From positions 1,364,001-1,428,000 of the forward strand of contig JAACMV010000007.1 of assembly GCA_010909725.1 (NCBI GenBank): a DNA stretch of 64,000 bases, given 5' to 3'. The notes under the pieces are model-generated. The model made no database searches. It saw only the letters and a list, made by a program, of their open reading frames with translations, and was not told the DNA's origin. The translations under genes and the position numbers were made by a program. Below, in pieces: positions 50,141 to 60,001 of the stretch (positions are counted from its first letter, which is position 1; every line of letters begins with the position of its first letter). The stretch comes from Picochlorum sp. 'celeri' (taxonomy: Eukaryota > Chlorophyta > Trebouxiophyceae).

Positions 50141-51868
50141 TTATGCAGGCATGACTTGAATGTGGAATGTCTTTTTTGTGGCAGGATCCTTTGTGGATGA
50201 TGATGTGGCGTCGTCGTCGGATTGTGGTTGCTCCAACACTTTTTCTTCTTCATGGTGAATACCACCAGCGATGAGTACAATCCATGCCGCCAATTTCATG
50301 GCGGCAATGTGCAGCCAGAGTCTCCATCGCTTCATCCTTGATTTCATCACACCAACATACTCTACTCGCTTGTTGCTCTGTGTCTTCACCTTGAGTCCTT
50401 TCAACGCTTCGACGGCATTGACACGTAATCTATCCGCAATGTTCGTGCCAAGTCTGGAGCACGTGTGTCTGACAATTGTCATGGCTCTCAGGCAGTCTGC
50501 AAGGTCCTGAGGGCAGGATTTCATGGCATTTCTGATATCCTGCATCCCACCGAATCCTACCTTGTTTCTAGCTTTCAGTCGTTCTTCTGGAGTCATGGTA
50601 TCCCAGTCTCGAGGTTTTAACATGGCAGGGAGCACTCTACCTGTTGTCTCCCCTGCCAATTGAATTGCAGCTGTTGTGGCTGTGGCAGCATCATTCAGCA
50701 CAAACGCACACCACATCATACAGTATAATAATCGCATATCAGATGGTAAGTTAAAGTACAGTCCATGATCGATAAGGACCAATTGAGGGCGTGGGTGTCG
50801 GCGCCATGGTGTCAAAATGTTTGATGATGGGGGCAATGCTCTGACAAAGACATTTCCTGGGTGCATATCTCCATGAACAAAACCATGGGAACACATCATC
50901 TCAGCTGCAACACCCTGAAACAGTAATGCAACTTGTCGTGGAGATAAACCTGCTTTCTTCAACTCTTCTTTATCGCTCACTTTAATACCCTGTATCCATT
51001 CCATGCATAAAAGGCGCTTTGAAGACCACCTAGGAAACAACCTAGGCACCACAATATCATCTCTGTCTGCGAAGCAAATAGCCAATCGAGCAGCGTTATC
51101 TGCTTCATTTCTAAAATCTAATTCTTCGGATAACTTCTCTCGAATCTCTTTCAAAAACCAACGCCAATCACTGACTCGGAACACAAGTGTTGCAAACCCA
51201 GCAAGCAGTGTCATTGCTGCCAAATCAGCGTGTAATGCGCTCTCCAAACCAGGATACTGAATTTTCACAGCGACATCTGTCCCATCCTTCAGTCGAGCTT
51301 TATGAACCTGTGCCAACGACGCCGCTGCAGTGGCTTTTGACTCAAACGCCTCAAATACCTCTTCCACCTTGTGACCCAACTCAACCTCCAAAGCTTTCTT
51401 AATCGCTACAAATGGCCTCGGCGGAACACTATCTTCCAACTTTTCCAACATTTCTCTATACTCTGGAGGAAGCGTGGTCAGTGATGCCGCCGTCTGACCC
51501 GCCTTGACATACACACCTCCATTCTTTTGACACACCCGCAGCAATCCATGCGCCACCTGTCGATGCATCTTGCTCATAGCGTCTTGATACATCTCCTGAA
51601 ACGAAGGATGAGAAGAATACTTCCATGTATAATATAATGTAAACCGTTTATATCGATACGCAGACCGAATCCCCCACAAGACCATTCTCACAATACGAGG
51701 ACCAGCTTTCACAATCTCAAACCTAGACCCATACGCCACTACAAGCCCAACCACCACCACTACCAGCATGGCGATATCAAACACTGCCATCCCGTCAATG
51801 ATGATGGGATCCAGCTGCATATGCTGGGTGTTGCCAGTTAAGGCAATGTCACTCAAGCCCCATGCCAT
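50141..51868 (-). CDS. ABC1/ADCK (UbiB-family) atypical kinase
   Basis: Intronless 575-aa protein. After a short N-terminus there is one membrane segment (FDIAMLVVVVVGLVVAY). The family signature 'GGVYVKAGQTAASLTTLPPEY' carries the KxGQ motif. The Ala-rich nucleotide loop 'ATAAASLAQVHKARL', the catalytic 'VHGDMHPGNVFV' and the metal site 'LVLIDHGLYFNL' (DHG in place of the more usual DFG) follow. A second hydrophobic segment near the C-terminus precedes an acidic tail. Wording such as 'LRLLYCMMWCAFVLND' and the DHG suggest the ADCK1/ADCK5-like mitochondrial branch rather than plastid ABC1K proteins. UbiB-family proteins support lipid or quinone metabolism by ATPase or kinase activity. The substrate is unknown. 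Confidence 0.87.
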   Translation of the reverse strand: MAWGLSDIALTGNTQHMQLDPIIIDGMAVFDIAMLVVVVVGLVVAYGSRFEIVKAGPRIVRMVLWGIRSAYRYKRFTLYYTWKYSSHPSFQEMYQDAMSKMHRQVAHGLLRVCQKNGGVYVKAGQTAASLTTLPPEYREMLEKLEDSVPPRPFVAIKKALEVELGHKVEEVFEAFESKATAAASLAQVHKARLKDGTDVAVKIQYPGLESALHADLAAMTLLAGFATLVFRVSDWRWFLKEIREKLSEELDFRNEADNAARLAICFADRDDIVVPRLFPRWSSKRLLCMEWIQGIKVSDKEELKKAGLSPRQVALLFQGVAAEMMCSHGFVHGDMHPGNVFVRALPPSSNILTPWRRHPRPQLVLIDHGLYFNLPSDMRLLYCMMWCAFVLNDAATATTAAIQLAGETTGRVLPAMLKPRDWDTMTPEERLKARNKVGFGGMQDIRNAMKSCPQDLADCLRAMTIVRHTCSRLGTNIADRLRVNAVEALKGLKVKTQSNKRVEYVGVMKSRMKRWRLWLHIAAMKLAAWIVLIAGGIHHEEEKVLEQPQSDDDATSSSTKDPATKKTFHIQVMPA

Positions 51869-52114
51869 GTCTGTTCACTATGCCACCTTTCTATGAGGGT
51901 ATTTCCTTTGTCATGCACGTGTTCTTCTGCAATTATTTAATTTCCAATCTGATTGAAAGATCAGTAAATCATAACCATGCTAGTTTGTGCGTGTTGACCC
52001 GAGTTCGACAGGGACAGCTCCTGAGTTGGACATGGGACGTTCGATGTCCCGAGTGTGACCATGCCACGTCGACAGGTACAGTAAATAATTTTACAATTGA
52101 AAATAGGCACCATC

Positions 52115-52699
52115 ATGGGGGTGGTAGGATGTCGAGGTGGCATATCGCGCATCTGGAATACCGGTATCGTCGTTGGTAGTGGACATACTATTTCGGGAAT
52201 ACTCCCGAAATACTGTGTCTATTCCAATCCAGATAGAACTGGAGATGGGAGTCGATCGCCATCGACAATCAGGGTCGAAGAAATATTTTGTATTCGTTTC
52301 GATATCATCATCAAGAGAGGAAAAAGACGGTGTCGTCGAAAGAGGAGATACGAGCAAATGGTGAGAGTACTGCGTGTCGTGGCGACAGGAAGTGCGCCTC
52401 CTGCTGGAGCACAAGTGCGCGTGATCAAGCCAGTTCAGGTGTATCATGTTGGTAAATTTAAGGATGGGTTGAATTTGGAGGGACGAGTGGGGACTGTGGT
52501 GCAGGATGTCTCGTCGTATGAGGGCAAGGTGTTGTCTGCTACACTGCCTTACAAGGTGGAGTTTTCTGTGGATGGAGAGGGTGATAAGCCTGTCAAGGTG
52601 CTGGCTCATGTAGAAGCAGATGAGATTGAGCTTGCGGATCCTCTGGAGCAGTTCTGCGAGGAGGATCCTTCAGCTGATGAATGTAGAGTGTATGAGTGA
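52115..52699 (+). CDS. FTRV: Ferredoxin-thioredoxin reductase variable subunit (5' end uncertain)
   Basis: The last 100 residues match the plastid FTR variable (alpha) subunit: 'VRVIKPVQVYHVGKFKDG', 'NLEGRVGTVVQDVSSYEGK', 'LSATLPYKVEFSV', 'KVLAHVEADEIEL'. This subunit clasps the catalytic iron-sulphur subunit, which passes electrons from ferredoxin to thioredoxins in the chloroplast stroma. The start is unresolved. The frame has an ATG at 52115 (195 codons in all), but the first 75 residues would be coded by DNA with two perfect dyads (52158-52167, 52189-52212) that look like control sites. An ATG at 52358 (MVRVLRVVATGS) gives 113 residues with a very short leader. A missing upstream exon is also possible. 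It converges on the MRL1-like gene, 145 bp apart. Confidence 0.82.
   Translation: MGVVGCRGGISRIWNTGIVVGSGHTISGILPKYCVYSNPDRTGDGSRSPSTIRVEEIFCIRFDIIIKRGKRRCRRKRRYEQMVRVLRVVATGSAPPAGAQVRVIKPVQVYHVGKFKDGLNLEGRVGTVVQDVSSYEGKVLSATLPYKVEFSVDGEGDKPVKVLAHVEADEIELADPLEQFCEEDPSADECRVYE
52189..52212. repeat. Perfect inverted repeat, 10-bp arms, 4-bp spacer
   Basis: TATTTCGGGA and TCCCGAAATA flank ATAC. A second dyad, ATACCGGTAT, lies at 52158-52167. Both sit where the FTR leader would be if the upstream ATG were used; they are more natural as promoter or 5' UTR elements. Confidence 0.6.
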
Positions 52700-52844
52700 T
52701 TGATTCTCTCCAAAATGTTCCATTATTGTTCTTGTACATGGTCGCATAGTTTTCGTAGAAGATATTTAAGAAATATTACTGATTTATGAAAGCAATTTTA
52801 AAAAAACGCATCAATGAAATGATCAAAATTCGTTGGTTGGCATG

Positions 52845-55625
52845 TTATTGGTAGGAGACATGATGAGATGCCTTTTCAGGGTGCGCCAGTTGGCTCTGGC
52901 GTTTGTATTCTTTCTGTGCCCTCATGACGGCGAGCACATCGTAAACTCTCCATGCATGTTCTGGATCGCTGTTGCAGCTTGCTTCGAGGTAAGCAAGGGC
53001 AAGATAGCTTAGCTTTGGCTGCTTCTTGCTTGTTGTTGCTTCCACTGTGCCACTATAGAGTCGAGGGTGCTGTTTGAGAGGGATCTGCGGTGAACTTGAA
53101 AAGGTTGTGACTCGCGAGCTCGCTGCCTTCCAATCATCAAAGACGGTTAGCGCTCGTTTGAGGTTTTTATCTCGGCAGTACCCTTCTATGAGAGCTTCAA
53201 ACATTCGTCTGTGTCCTAGAGTTGCTCGCTCAAGACTCTTGGTTTTTCGACGGAGTTGAAGATAGTATTTCCATGATTGCTGCATGAGTCTCTGAGATGC
53301 GTGGACGTGAGCGAGAGAGGCCAGTGCTGCTCCATTTGGCTCATGTGCTCTTTTAGGGAGAGGAGAACGCCCTGTGCCATTTGATCCTCTCCAAGCCATG
53401 GCCATCATTCGATCATACACTTCAACGGCATCGTCAACATTCTGCGCAGAGCATAAACATTCGATGAGGGCAGATCCTGATGGTCCGTCCAACTCCATAT
53501 TGTTTGAACGCAATGCTCTGTACATGCCGAGAGCCTCCACCACATCTCCTGCCATGGCACATTGCTTCAAGACTTCGAGACGAGTCCTCCGAGATGGTTG
53601 CATATTCATCGCTTGCATGAGGCTAATCATTCTGTATGCACGTGTTGGGGACTCCACGGACAAGGCTCTTGTCAAAGAATTCATGGCATGCTGCTGAATG
53701 TTGGAATTCTTCCGTGCCATGGATTTCACAAGGTCCAATGCTTCGTCCAATTTTCCACACCGTGTGCATACAGATATGAGTATATTATGCATCTGATCGG
53801 AAGGCGTCACTCCCTCGGTGCATGCTTTTTGATACAATGTGAATGCCTTGGCAACATCTCCTTGCTTCTCGCAGGCAACCAAGAGGCAACCATATGTCAC
53901 ATCTGTCAATGGCACATGTCGCGTATTCATTTCATTCGCCAGACTGAATGCAAGCATGAGCGATTTTTGGTCCCCGTGCTTGACAGCGGCATGTATGAAA
54001 CTCGTGTACAAGATGGAATTTGGAGCAATGTTGGAGTCTGCCAGACTGTCAAAAATCTTCTTTGCTGCATCTGCATTACCCACAGTGGCAAATGTGTGAA
54101 GAAGGGAGCCAAACGTCCTCTCTGTTGCCTTAATATTGTTCGACGTCATCTCCCAGTACAAGTCAAGAGCTGCATCCACATCTTTGGAGCATCCAGTGAT
54201 GTGGAGCATTGTGTTGTACGTCACAATATCTGGGAAAGGACCATTAGACTTCATCGACTCGAATATCAAAGATGCAATATCCAACTGCTTGTTTTCGCCT
54301 AAAAAGTGCAGAAATGCATTATATGCTGCAAGAGAATCCCGCTCTACATGTTTTGGCATTCGTTTTGGATCTTGGTCAAGGTACCAGGAACTAAATTCAT
54401 CAAAAGCATCAAATGCCATATTATACAATGCCTCCGAGGAGGATTCTTTAGCACACGCTGAAAAGAGGGACGAGAAAAAGTGCGGTGACAACAGAATCTC
54501 ATCCTGCCGTGCAGCATCCCACACATCGACAGCCCTATCGGGCATATCCTGCCTTGCCAAAAACGTCATGAAGGATGTGTACGTGACATCATTCAAAGCC
54601 CCCTGGCTTCGAGAGTTCTGCAACAACTCAAAAACGACGTCGATTTGGTCTCTAGATGATGTCGTATGTGACATGGCTGAGAAAAAGCTCGACAGAATAT
54701 AGTCATTTGGTTGAAGATGCATGCCTCTATACACCTCGATCAGCCAATCTGCCGAGGCTGCTCTACAGTTTGCAGCTGCGCTAAAAACAGCAGTATATGT
54801 CCACGACGTCGGCTTCAACCCTGAAGACTTGATATCCTCATACAGCTTTTTGACGTACTCAAAATCATTTCGAGCACCCGCAACTTTAATCATAGCATTG
54901 TATGTGACTATATCTGGTTTGACTACATCGGACTTCTTCACCAGGTTCCATACATATTCTGCACCACCCCAATCCTGCGACCTTTCACACGCACTAATGG
55001 TGGCATTATAGAGCTCTATTCTATCACATGACGGATCTTGAAGCGCCGTGTGGAGCTGGGCAAGAGCCGCAACAGGCTGCTTTGCAACCCCTAGGGCAGA
55101 AATTCTGGCTGAATGAGAGTATACATCCGGCCGATACCCCGCCTTTTCGCGCTCATAGAGCACTTTATCTAACATTTTCACATCCCCTCGAATCAGACAT
55201 TCCTTCAGAATGATGGAGAAATGCTTTGGACTCTGTTTCGTCAACGAGCAAATAATTGCCAAACCTTTCTCTGGAGTACCTCGAGCATAGCACGTGTTCA
55301 CCACCTTTTTCAACAATTTCGAGTCCAGCGTGATATTGTAACGATATTTTTCATGATTTAATAAATAAATACATGTATCAATATCCCCAAACGCAGCCGC
55401 TTGCTTCAGTTGGCTCTGCACGTCTGATACCTCAGAGGACGTTGTCCTCATCATCTCGTCATCCTGTGGCACAGCGACCCGGCATACTAGCACATTGTCC
55501 TTTTTGTCCTCTCGAAAAGATTTTCTCAGAGCGTTAGAGGCGCATGTACCAAGATACTGAGGAAAGCTCTGTCGTCGTTGAAACACAGGTGCGCATCCAC
55601 GACAATGAGCGCTTACAGCACTCAT
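52845..55625 (-). CDS. MRL1: MRL1-like PPR protein (rbcL mRNA stability), plastid-targeted
   Basis: Intronless 926-aa protein from the ATG at 55625. The leader (MSAVSAHCRGCAPVFQRRQSF...VCRVAVPQ) fits a plastid transit peptide. A dozen or so P-class pentatricopeptide repeats follow, for example 'PDIVTYNAMIKVAGARNDFEYVKKLY', written here in part: 'DIVTYNAMIKVAGARND', 'LTDVTYGCLLVACEKQG', 'GKLDEALDLVKSMARK'. The C-terminal region is not PPR but matches what I know of MRL1: 'RRMFEALIEGYCRDKNLKRA' with 'LTVFDDWKAASS', 'PKLSYLALAYLEASC', 'WRVYDVLAVMRAQKEYKRQ' and 'HPEKASHHV'. MRL1 protects the 5' end of rbcL mRNA in Chlamydomonas and Arabidopsis. PPR identity is certain; the MRL1 call is strong but made from motif memory. 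Confidence 0.78.
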   Translation of the reverse strand: MSAVSAHCRGCAPVFQRRQSFPQYLGTCASNALRKSFREDKKDNVLVCRVAVPQDDEMMRTTSSEVSDVQSQLKQAAAFGDIDTCIYLLNHEKYRYNITLDSKLLKKVVNTCYARGTPEKGLAIICSLTKQSPKHFSIILKECLIRGDVKMLDKVLYEREKAGYRPDVYSHSARISALGVAKQPVAALAQLHTALQDPSCDRIELYNATISACERSQDWGGAEYVWNLVKKSDVVKPDIVTYNAMIKVAGARNDFEYVKKLYEDIKSSGLKPTSWTYTAVFSAAANCRAASADWLIEVYRGMHLQPNDYILSSFFSAMSHTTSSRDQIDVVFELLQNSRSQGALNDVTYTSFMTFLARQDMPDRAVDVWDAARQDEILLSPHFFSSLFSACAKESSSEALYNMAFDAFDEFSSWYLDQDPKRMPKHVERDSLAAYNAFLHFLGENKQLDIASLIFESMKSNGPFPDIVTYNTMLHITGCSKDVDAALDLYWEMTSNNIKATERTFGSLLHTFATVGNADAAKKIFDSLADSNIAPNSILYTSFIHAAVKHGDQKSLMLAFSLANEMNTRHVPLTDVTYGCLLVACEKQGDVAKAFTLYQKACTEGVTPSDQMHNILISVCTRCGKLDEALDLVKSMARKNSNIQQHAMNSLTRALSVESPTRAYRMISLMQAMNMQPSRRTRLEVLKQCAMAGDVVEALGMYRALRSNNMELDGPSGSALIECLCSAQNVDDAVEVYDRMMAMAWRGSNGTGRSPLPKRAHEPNGAALASLAHVHASQRLMQQSWKYYLQLRRKTKSLERATLGHRRMFEALIEGYCRDKNLKRALTVFDDWKAASSRVTTFSSSPQIPLKQHPRLYSGTVEATTSKKQPKLSYLALAYLEASCNSDPEHAWRVYDVLAVMRAQKEYKRQSQLAHPEKASHHVSYQ

Positions 55626-55808
55626 ATGAGCCAAATTTGCTTTACTAATAAACAAAAATATGTAATTAATGACCGTGGATGCCACTACACACAATGTACA
55701 TGAGCGTCATGGTTGCAATAAAATGGTTTCAGCAGATGACATTGTCGTGAACACCACAATTCAAACAACAGGGTGCTCATGCCAAAGCAAAACCATTAAA
55801 TAGTTTCC

Positions 55809-57416
55809 ATGGAGACAGAAATCACAGAAGACTCGCTGTTCGGTGTCCTTGGGAGCGCATTGGGCGTCGAACCCGACCAATCAGACTATCGGATGCATGT
55901 GTTGAAAAAGGCTTGTGAAGCATTGCTGCTCCAAAATGATACTGACGATGCCGATGATGACATATATGATGCAATTATGAGATCAGAGGATGATATGGAT
56001 GATTCTGTGGGATATGAGCCAGTGGAAATGCTGGTGCCATCCACACCCCCTGTGAATACCAGCATGCTGCCTGATGATTGTCATGACGGGACTGCTGCAG
56101 TAGAATGGCTTATTCATCCAAAGCAGGTGGACTCATTCATGGAAAATAATGAAATGAAACCTCTGTTCATATCACGGGTGAAATATAGGAGCATGTATTC
56201 AGGTTTGTTTGACTCTGGAGGCATTGTGGAGGCTCTGAAAAGAAAGAGGCTTCGATATGGCCTGGACATTGACGTCACTCGAGTCGATGACGGTGTCCGA
56301 AAAAATTTCAACTACAATAAGCATGAAGAGGATGCAGAGAAGCACGATATCGCGGATGCCAAAGTCGCTATGAGACGTTTCACCCATGACAAGTGTTCTC
56401 TCAGAGTGCTGCACCCTCAACGGTTTACAGAGCCATTGTGGCATTTGATGTACATGCTAGAATCCTACTGGGGATCTTGTGTCGGCTGCAATGTGTATTG
56501 GACGCCAAAGCATTCCCAAGGGTTTGCACCACACTTTGATGATATAGATGCATATATATTGCAAATTCAGGGTACAAAACGATGGAGATTGTTCAATAGT
56601 GTGGACACACAGACGGTTTTACCGCGGTACTCATCACGTGATTTCCATAAAAGTGAGTTGGGTGCTCCTGTATTTGATCAGGTGATCGAACCTGGTGATT
56701 TGCTATATTTACCACGGGGTTGCATTCATGAAGCAGAATGCTTGGATGAAGATTCATTGCATTTGACAATCTCCACAAACCAAAGGAACAGTATATTTGA
56801 GTTTTGCAATGTTTTGCTTCCATCAGAAATAGAAATACAAGCAATGTCGAATATACGGATCAGACGGACGCTTCCGCCAGGATTTGTCCATCATGCCAAC
56901 TCGTTAGCAGGTGACAGCACACAAGGCATCAACATTCAAACAGAAATCTCCGATATCATTCAGCAAATCGCACGCCAGGCTGATATAGCGTCTGGAGTTG
57001 ATCGATGGTTTATGAATTTCATGCTGCATCGCTTGCCTCCTCCTACACAAGCAAGGATCCCACCAGAGAGCTGCAGCAACAGCAAGTTGAAGAAAAAATC
57101 AACTGTTGGTCTAACATATTACAATTCTGCATACCCAATTCTGGACTCGACAGAAGAACAGGATACATTATTTATATGCCACTGTCTCTCCAACCCGAGA
57201 GAACAGCATCAGACAGGTGAAGGACGAGAAGATGAAGAATGCTCTGTGCCTCCCCAGCTGGAATTGCCAGTCAGTTGTCTGGAGACAGCCGTGGCGCTGT
57301 TGAACCAGGAACCAATACATTTGAGCGACGTTCCTGAGACACATGATGACTCGATTACGAAATTACAAGTAGCTCAAGCTCTAGTCGATGCTGGAATCCT
57401 AACAGTCTACTCATAA
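55809..57416 (+). CDS. JmjC ribosomal oxygenase (NO66/MINA-like)
   Basis: Intronless 535-aa protein starting at 55809. The cupin-type JmjC domain spans about residues 95-320. It begins 'EWLIHPKQVDSFMENNEMKPLFI', shown in part: 'VEWLIHPKQVDSFMEN'. The core 'YWTPKHSQGFAPHFDDIDAYI' supplies the Fe(II) ligands in HFDD (about residue 241), followed by 'LQIQGTKRWRLF' and 'GDLLYLPRGCIHEAE', with the third ligand in 'CIHE' (about 306). A winged-helix-type C-terminus follows. Family members hydroxylate histidines in ribosomal proteins uL2 or uL15 using 2-oxoglutarate; some act on histones. Residues 1-60 are acidic and variable. It diverges from MRL1 across 183 bp. Confidence 0.88.
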   Translation: METEITEDSLFGVLGSALGVEPDQSDYRMHVLKKACEALLLQNDTDDADDDIYDAIMRSEDDMDDSVGYEPVEMLVPSTPPVNTSMLPDDCHDGTAAVEWLIHPKQVDSFMENNEMKPLFISRVKYRSMYSGLFDSGGIVEALKRKRLRYGLDIDVTRVDDGVRKNFNYNKHEEDAEKHDIADAKVAMRRFTHDKCSLRVLHPQRFTEPLWHLMYMLESYWGSCVGCNVYWTPKHSQGFAPHFDDIDAYILQIQGTKRWRLFNSVDTQTVLPRYSSRDFHKSELGAPVFDQVIEPGDLLYLPRGCIHEAECLDEDSLHLTISTNQRNSIFEFCNVLLPSEIEIQAMSNIRIRRTLPPGFVHHANSLAGDSTQGINIQTEISDIIQQIARQADIASGVDRWFMNFMLHRLPPPTQARIPPESCSNSKLKKKSTVGLTYYNSAYPILDSTEEQDTLFICHCLSNPREQHQTGEGREDEECSVPPQLELPVSCLETAVALLNQEPIHLSDVPETHDDSITKLQVAQALVDAGILTVYS

Positions 57417-57896
57417 TCATGACTGGACGATGCTTTTTCTTCCAATCCAACATTTGGATCATGGCAAGGGGAGGCCCATCGCGAGAAGATATCTTGTCTT
57501 GGGAAGGTCGTATCCATAATTGCAATATCCACTCTATACACCCATCCATGTCAATAGATACATCAATTGTTTAATTTTACGACTATAAGTGGACATTTAA
57601 GCCGATATTCAACCAAAAGTACGAGTTTTTACAGATTGGCTCGAGTGTCGGCAGAGGACCAAGTTGCACACAAGTTTTTTGCCTAATTACTCCAGATCGT
57701 CATTAGGTACGAGTCTAAAGGAAATTTAAATATCTTTGAACCCGATATATCCCTATTTCCTGGCATAATCGCTCTTGTCTGAATGGACATGCCAGTTCAT
57801 GTTCTCACTCGGTTTTCTCTCGTCTGTGTCTATAGGTCGCGCTGAAGCGTTAATTTTCATATTTAGATACTACTTTTTCATTTCGTCCTTCTACGA
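57417..57896. promoter_or_regulatory. Region between the JmjC and MFS genes
   Basis: 480 bp containing the JmjC 3' flank and the MFS promoter. AAATATCT, the plant evening-element core, occurs at about 57728-57735, some 165 bp before the MFS ATG. One 8-bp match can be chance. No gene is seen. Confidence 0.3.
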
Positions 57897-59712
57897 ATGA
57901 ACTGTGGAAGGGCATTTATCAAAGAGGGTGGCGTCCCAACGAGTGCTTTGAGCAAAGGCAGGCGATTGACGCTAGATAGTCATAGGAAGGATGGATACAA
58001 CCAAAAATTGCAATATAAATTCCTGCATTGGGGCATTGGTGGGCTGGGCAGGCCTTTGAGACGCAGGTCTGTTGACACAAACATGACGCCGGCATACGAC
58101 CCAAGTGTCCAAGCTGGGCAGGACTCTGGTTCACAGGAAGGGTCAGATGTGCAGCCGATTGCGCCACGATGGATGGGAGTTGTTCCTGATGTTCCTTTCA
58201 CGGGAGATGATCAGGGTAGCACGATTTACTCTGCCCTGGCAAACCTGCACGTGTTGGGGTCCTTTGATGAGTCTCAGTTTGAGGCTGAGACATATGTTCG
58301 AGAGGCGACGGGCAAGTCTGAGGATAAAAAACCGGAGACTGTGCCAGAAGTAAGCAGTGCTGCTGTGGAAGAGCCGACGCCTGTTGAACCACAGGGAGGT
58401 ATTCCACATCGATGGCAGATTGTCCTCATGATGGCCCTGGCATTTGTCCTCTGCAACATGGATAAAGTCAACATGTCTGTCGCAGTGATTCCCATGGCAA
58501 AAGAGCTAGGTTGGTCTGCGACAGAGAGGGGTTTGGTCTCCTCGTCCTTCTTCTGGGGATACTCATTGACCCAGATTCCAGCTGGATGGGTGTCAACATC
58601 CATTGGAGGATCCAAAGTGCTGATGGCAGGAGTTGCACTGTGGTCAATTGGAACTTTGGTTGCTCCTCCAGCTGCACACATGAGTCTGTTTGCGCTGTGT
58701 GCGACTCGTGTCTTTGTTGGTCTTGGGGAGGGTCTTGCTCCATCATCAGCCACAAATGTATTAGCTCGCGTCATTCCAGAGTGCGTAGTCATATTATTGT
58801 GCTTCAATTTTTGATCTTCTCGTAACTGTGTATTATATGTGTAGGGGGGAGAGAGCCCGAGCAGTCACTGCAGTGTTTGGTGGATTAGATGTGGGAAGTG
58901 CTTTGGGGCTGACACTCTGTGGACCATTGATCCATTGGTTTGGCTGGCAATCGGTTTTTTATCTATTTGCCGTTCTCGGTCTAGTGTGGTGCCTTGCGTG
59001 GCCTCTAGTGAAGCCTGAAACTAGGGAGCCAGGGGAAGTAAAGCCAGCCCAAAAGGCCCCCAAAGCCCCAACAAATGTTCCTTGGAGAAAATTTTTACGT
59101 TCACCCCCAGTGTGGGCAGTGATTGTAGCACATTTTTGCTACAATTGGGGATACTATACTCTTTTAGCATGGCTTCCATCATACTTTGAGATGGCCCTGG
59201 GACTTAACGTAGAGAAGAGTTCCCTTCTGACATTGATTCCATACATTGCAATGACATTCATGACTCCATTCGTTGGCCCAGTCGCAGACGGTCTTGCAGC
59301 TAGAGGATGGTCTGTGACCACAGTTAGAAAACTCTCACAGGGTATAGCTTTTGCAGGACCGGCGTTATGTATGCTGGCCATGTCCATTTTGACTCCAGCA
59401 ACACCAGGAGGAGGAAACACAATTTTGCTCGTCGCAATCATGTCCCTAGCTTTTGCTCTTGGTGCATGGGCGAGAGCTGGACTTTATTGCAATCATCAAG
59501 ACTTGTCTCCAAAGTATGCTGCTGCGCTTTTAGGATTAACAAACACAGCTGGAGCACTCCCTGGTGTCCTTGGTGTCACAGCTGCAGGGTACCTTCTTGA
59601 TGCTACTGGCTCCTGGTCGTATGCATTATTTTATCCAACGATCTTATGTCAGGTATTTGGCCTGGTAATCTATAGCATTTTCGCGAGCAGCGAGAGACAA
59701 GGATGGGATTGA
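57897..59712 (+). CDS. MFS anion/phosphate transporter (PHT4/ANTR, SLC17-type)
   Basis: Exon 1 (57897-58780) and exon 2 (58845-59712) join across a 64-nt intron (gtgcgt...gtgtag) with matching phase; 583 aa. The first 165 residues are soluble: a basic Ser/Arg start followed by an acidic region, consistent with a plastid transit peptide plus stromal or lumenal extension. Twelve membrane segments follow. Family motifs are 'LCNMDKVNMSVAVIPMAKELGWSATERGLVSSSFFWGYS', quoted in part as 'NMDKVNMSVAVIPMAK' and 'GLVSSSFFWGYSLTQIPAG', 'RVFVGLGEGLAPSSATNVL', 'ERARAVTAVFGGLDVGSALGL' and 'WLPSYFEMALGL'. Plant PHT4/ANTR proteins move phosphate or ascorbate across plastid membranes. The substrate here is inferred only. 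Confidence 0.87.
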
Positions 59713-60001
59713 AATGACATGGCTTGTTTTGCATGAAAGAATACACAACGGTGTCTAGCGATGCTACTGATGGATGTAGATTGATAACAATAACTTATTG
59801 AGATGGAGAGAACATAGTATCAATTGATATTTTGTAACTGCGTTACTATTACAAATGACACGTCGTTGCATGGAAGGAACAGATTCCTTCATGCAACTCT
59901 GATGCCATGACTTCTCTTCTTCCCTTGGACAACTCCGTTTTCATGGCAATATACAATTCATTTCTAAATATAAATACGGTAATATTATTCTGGTTTGTAC
60001 G

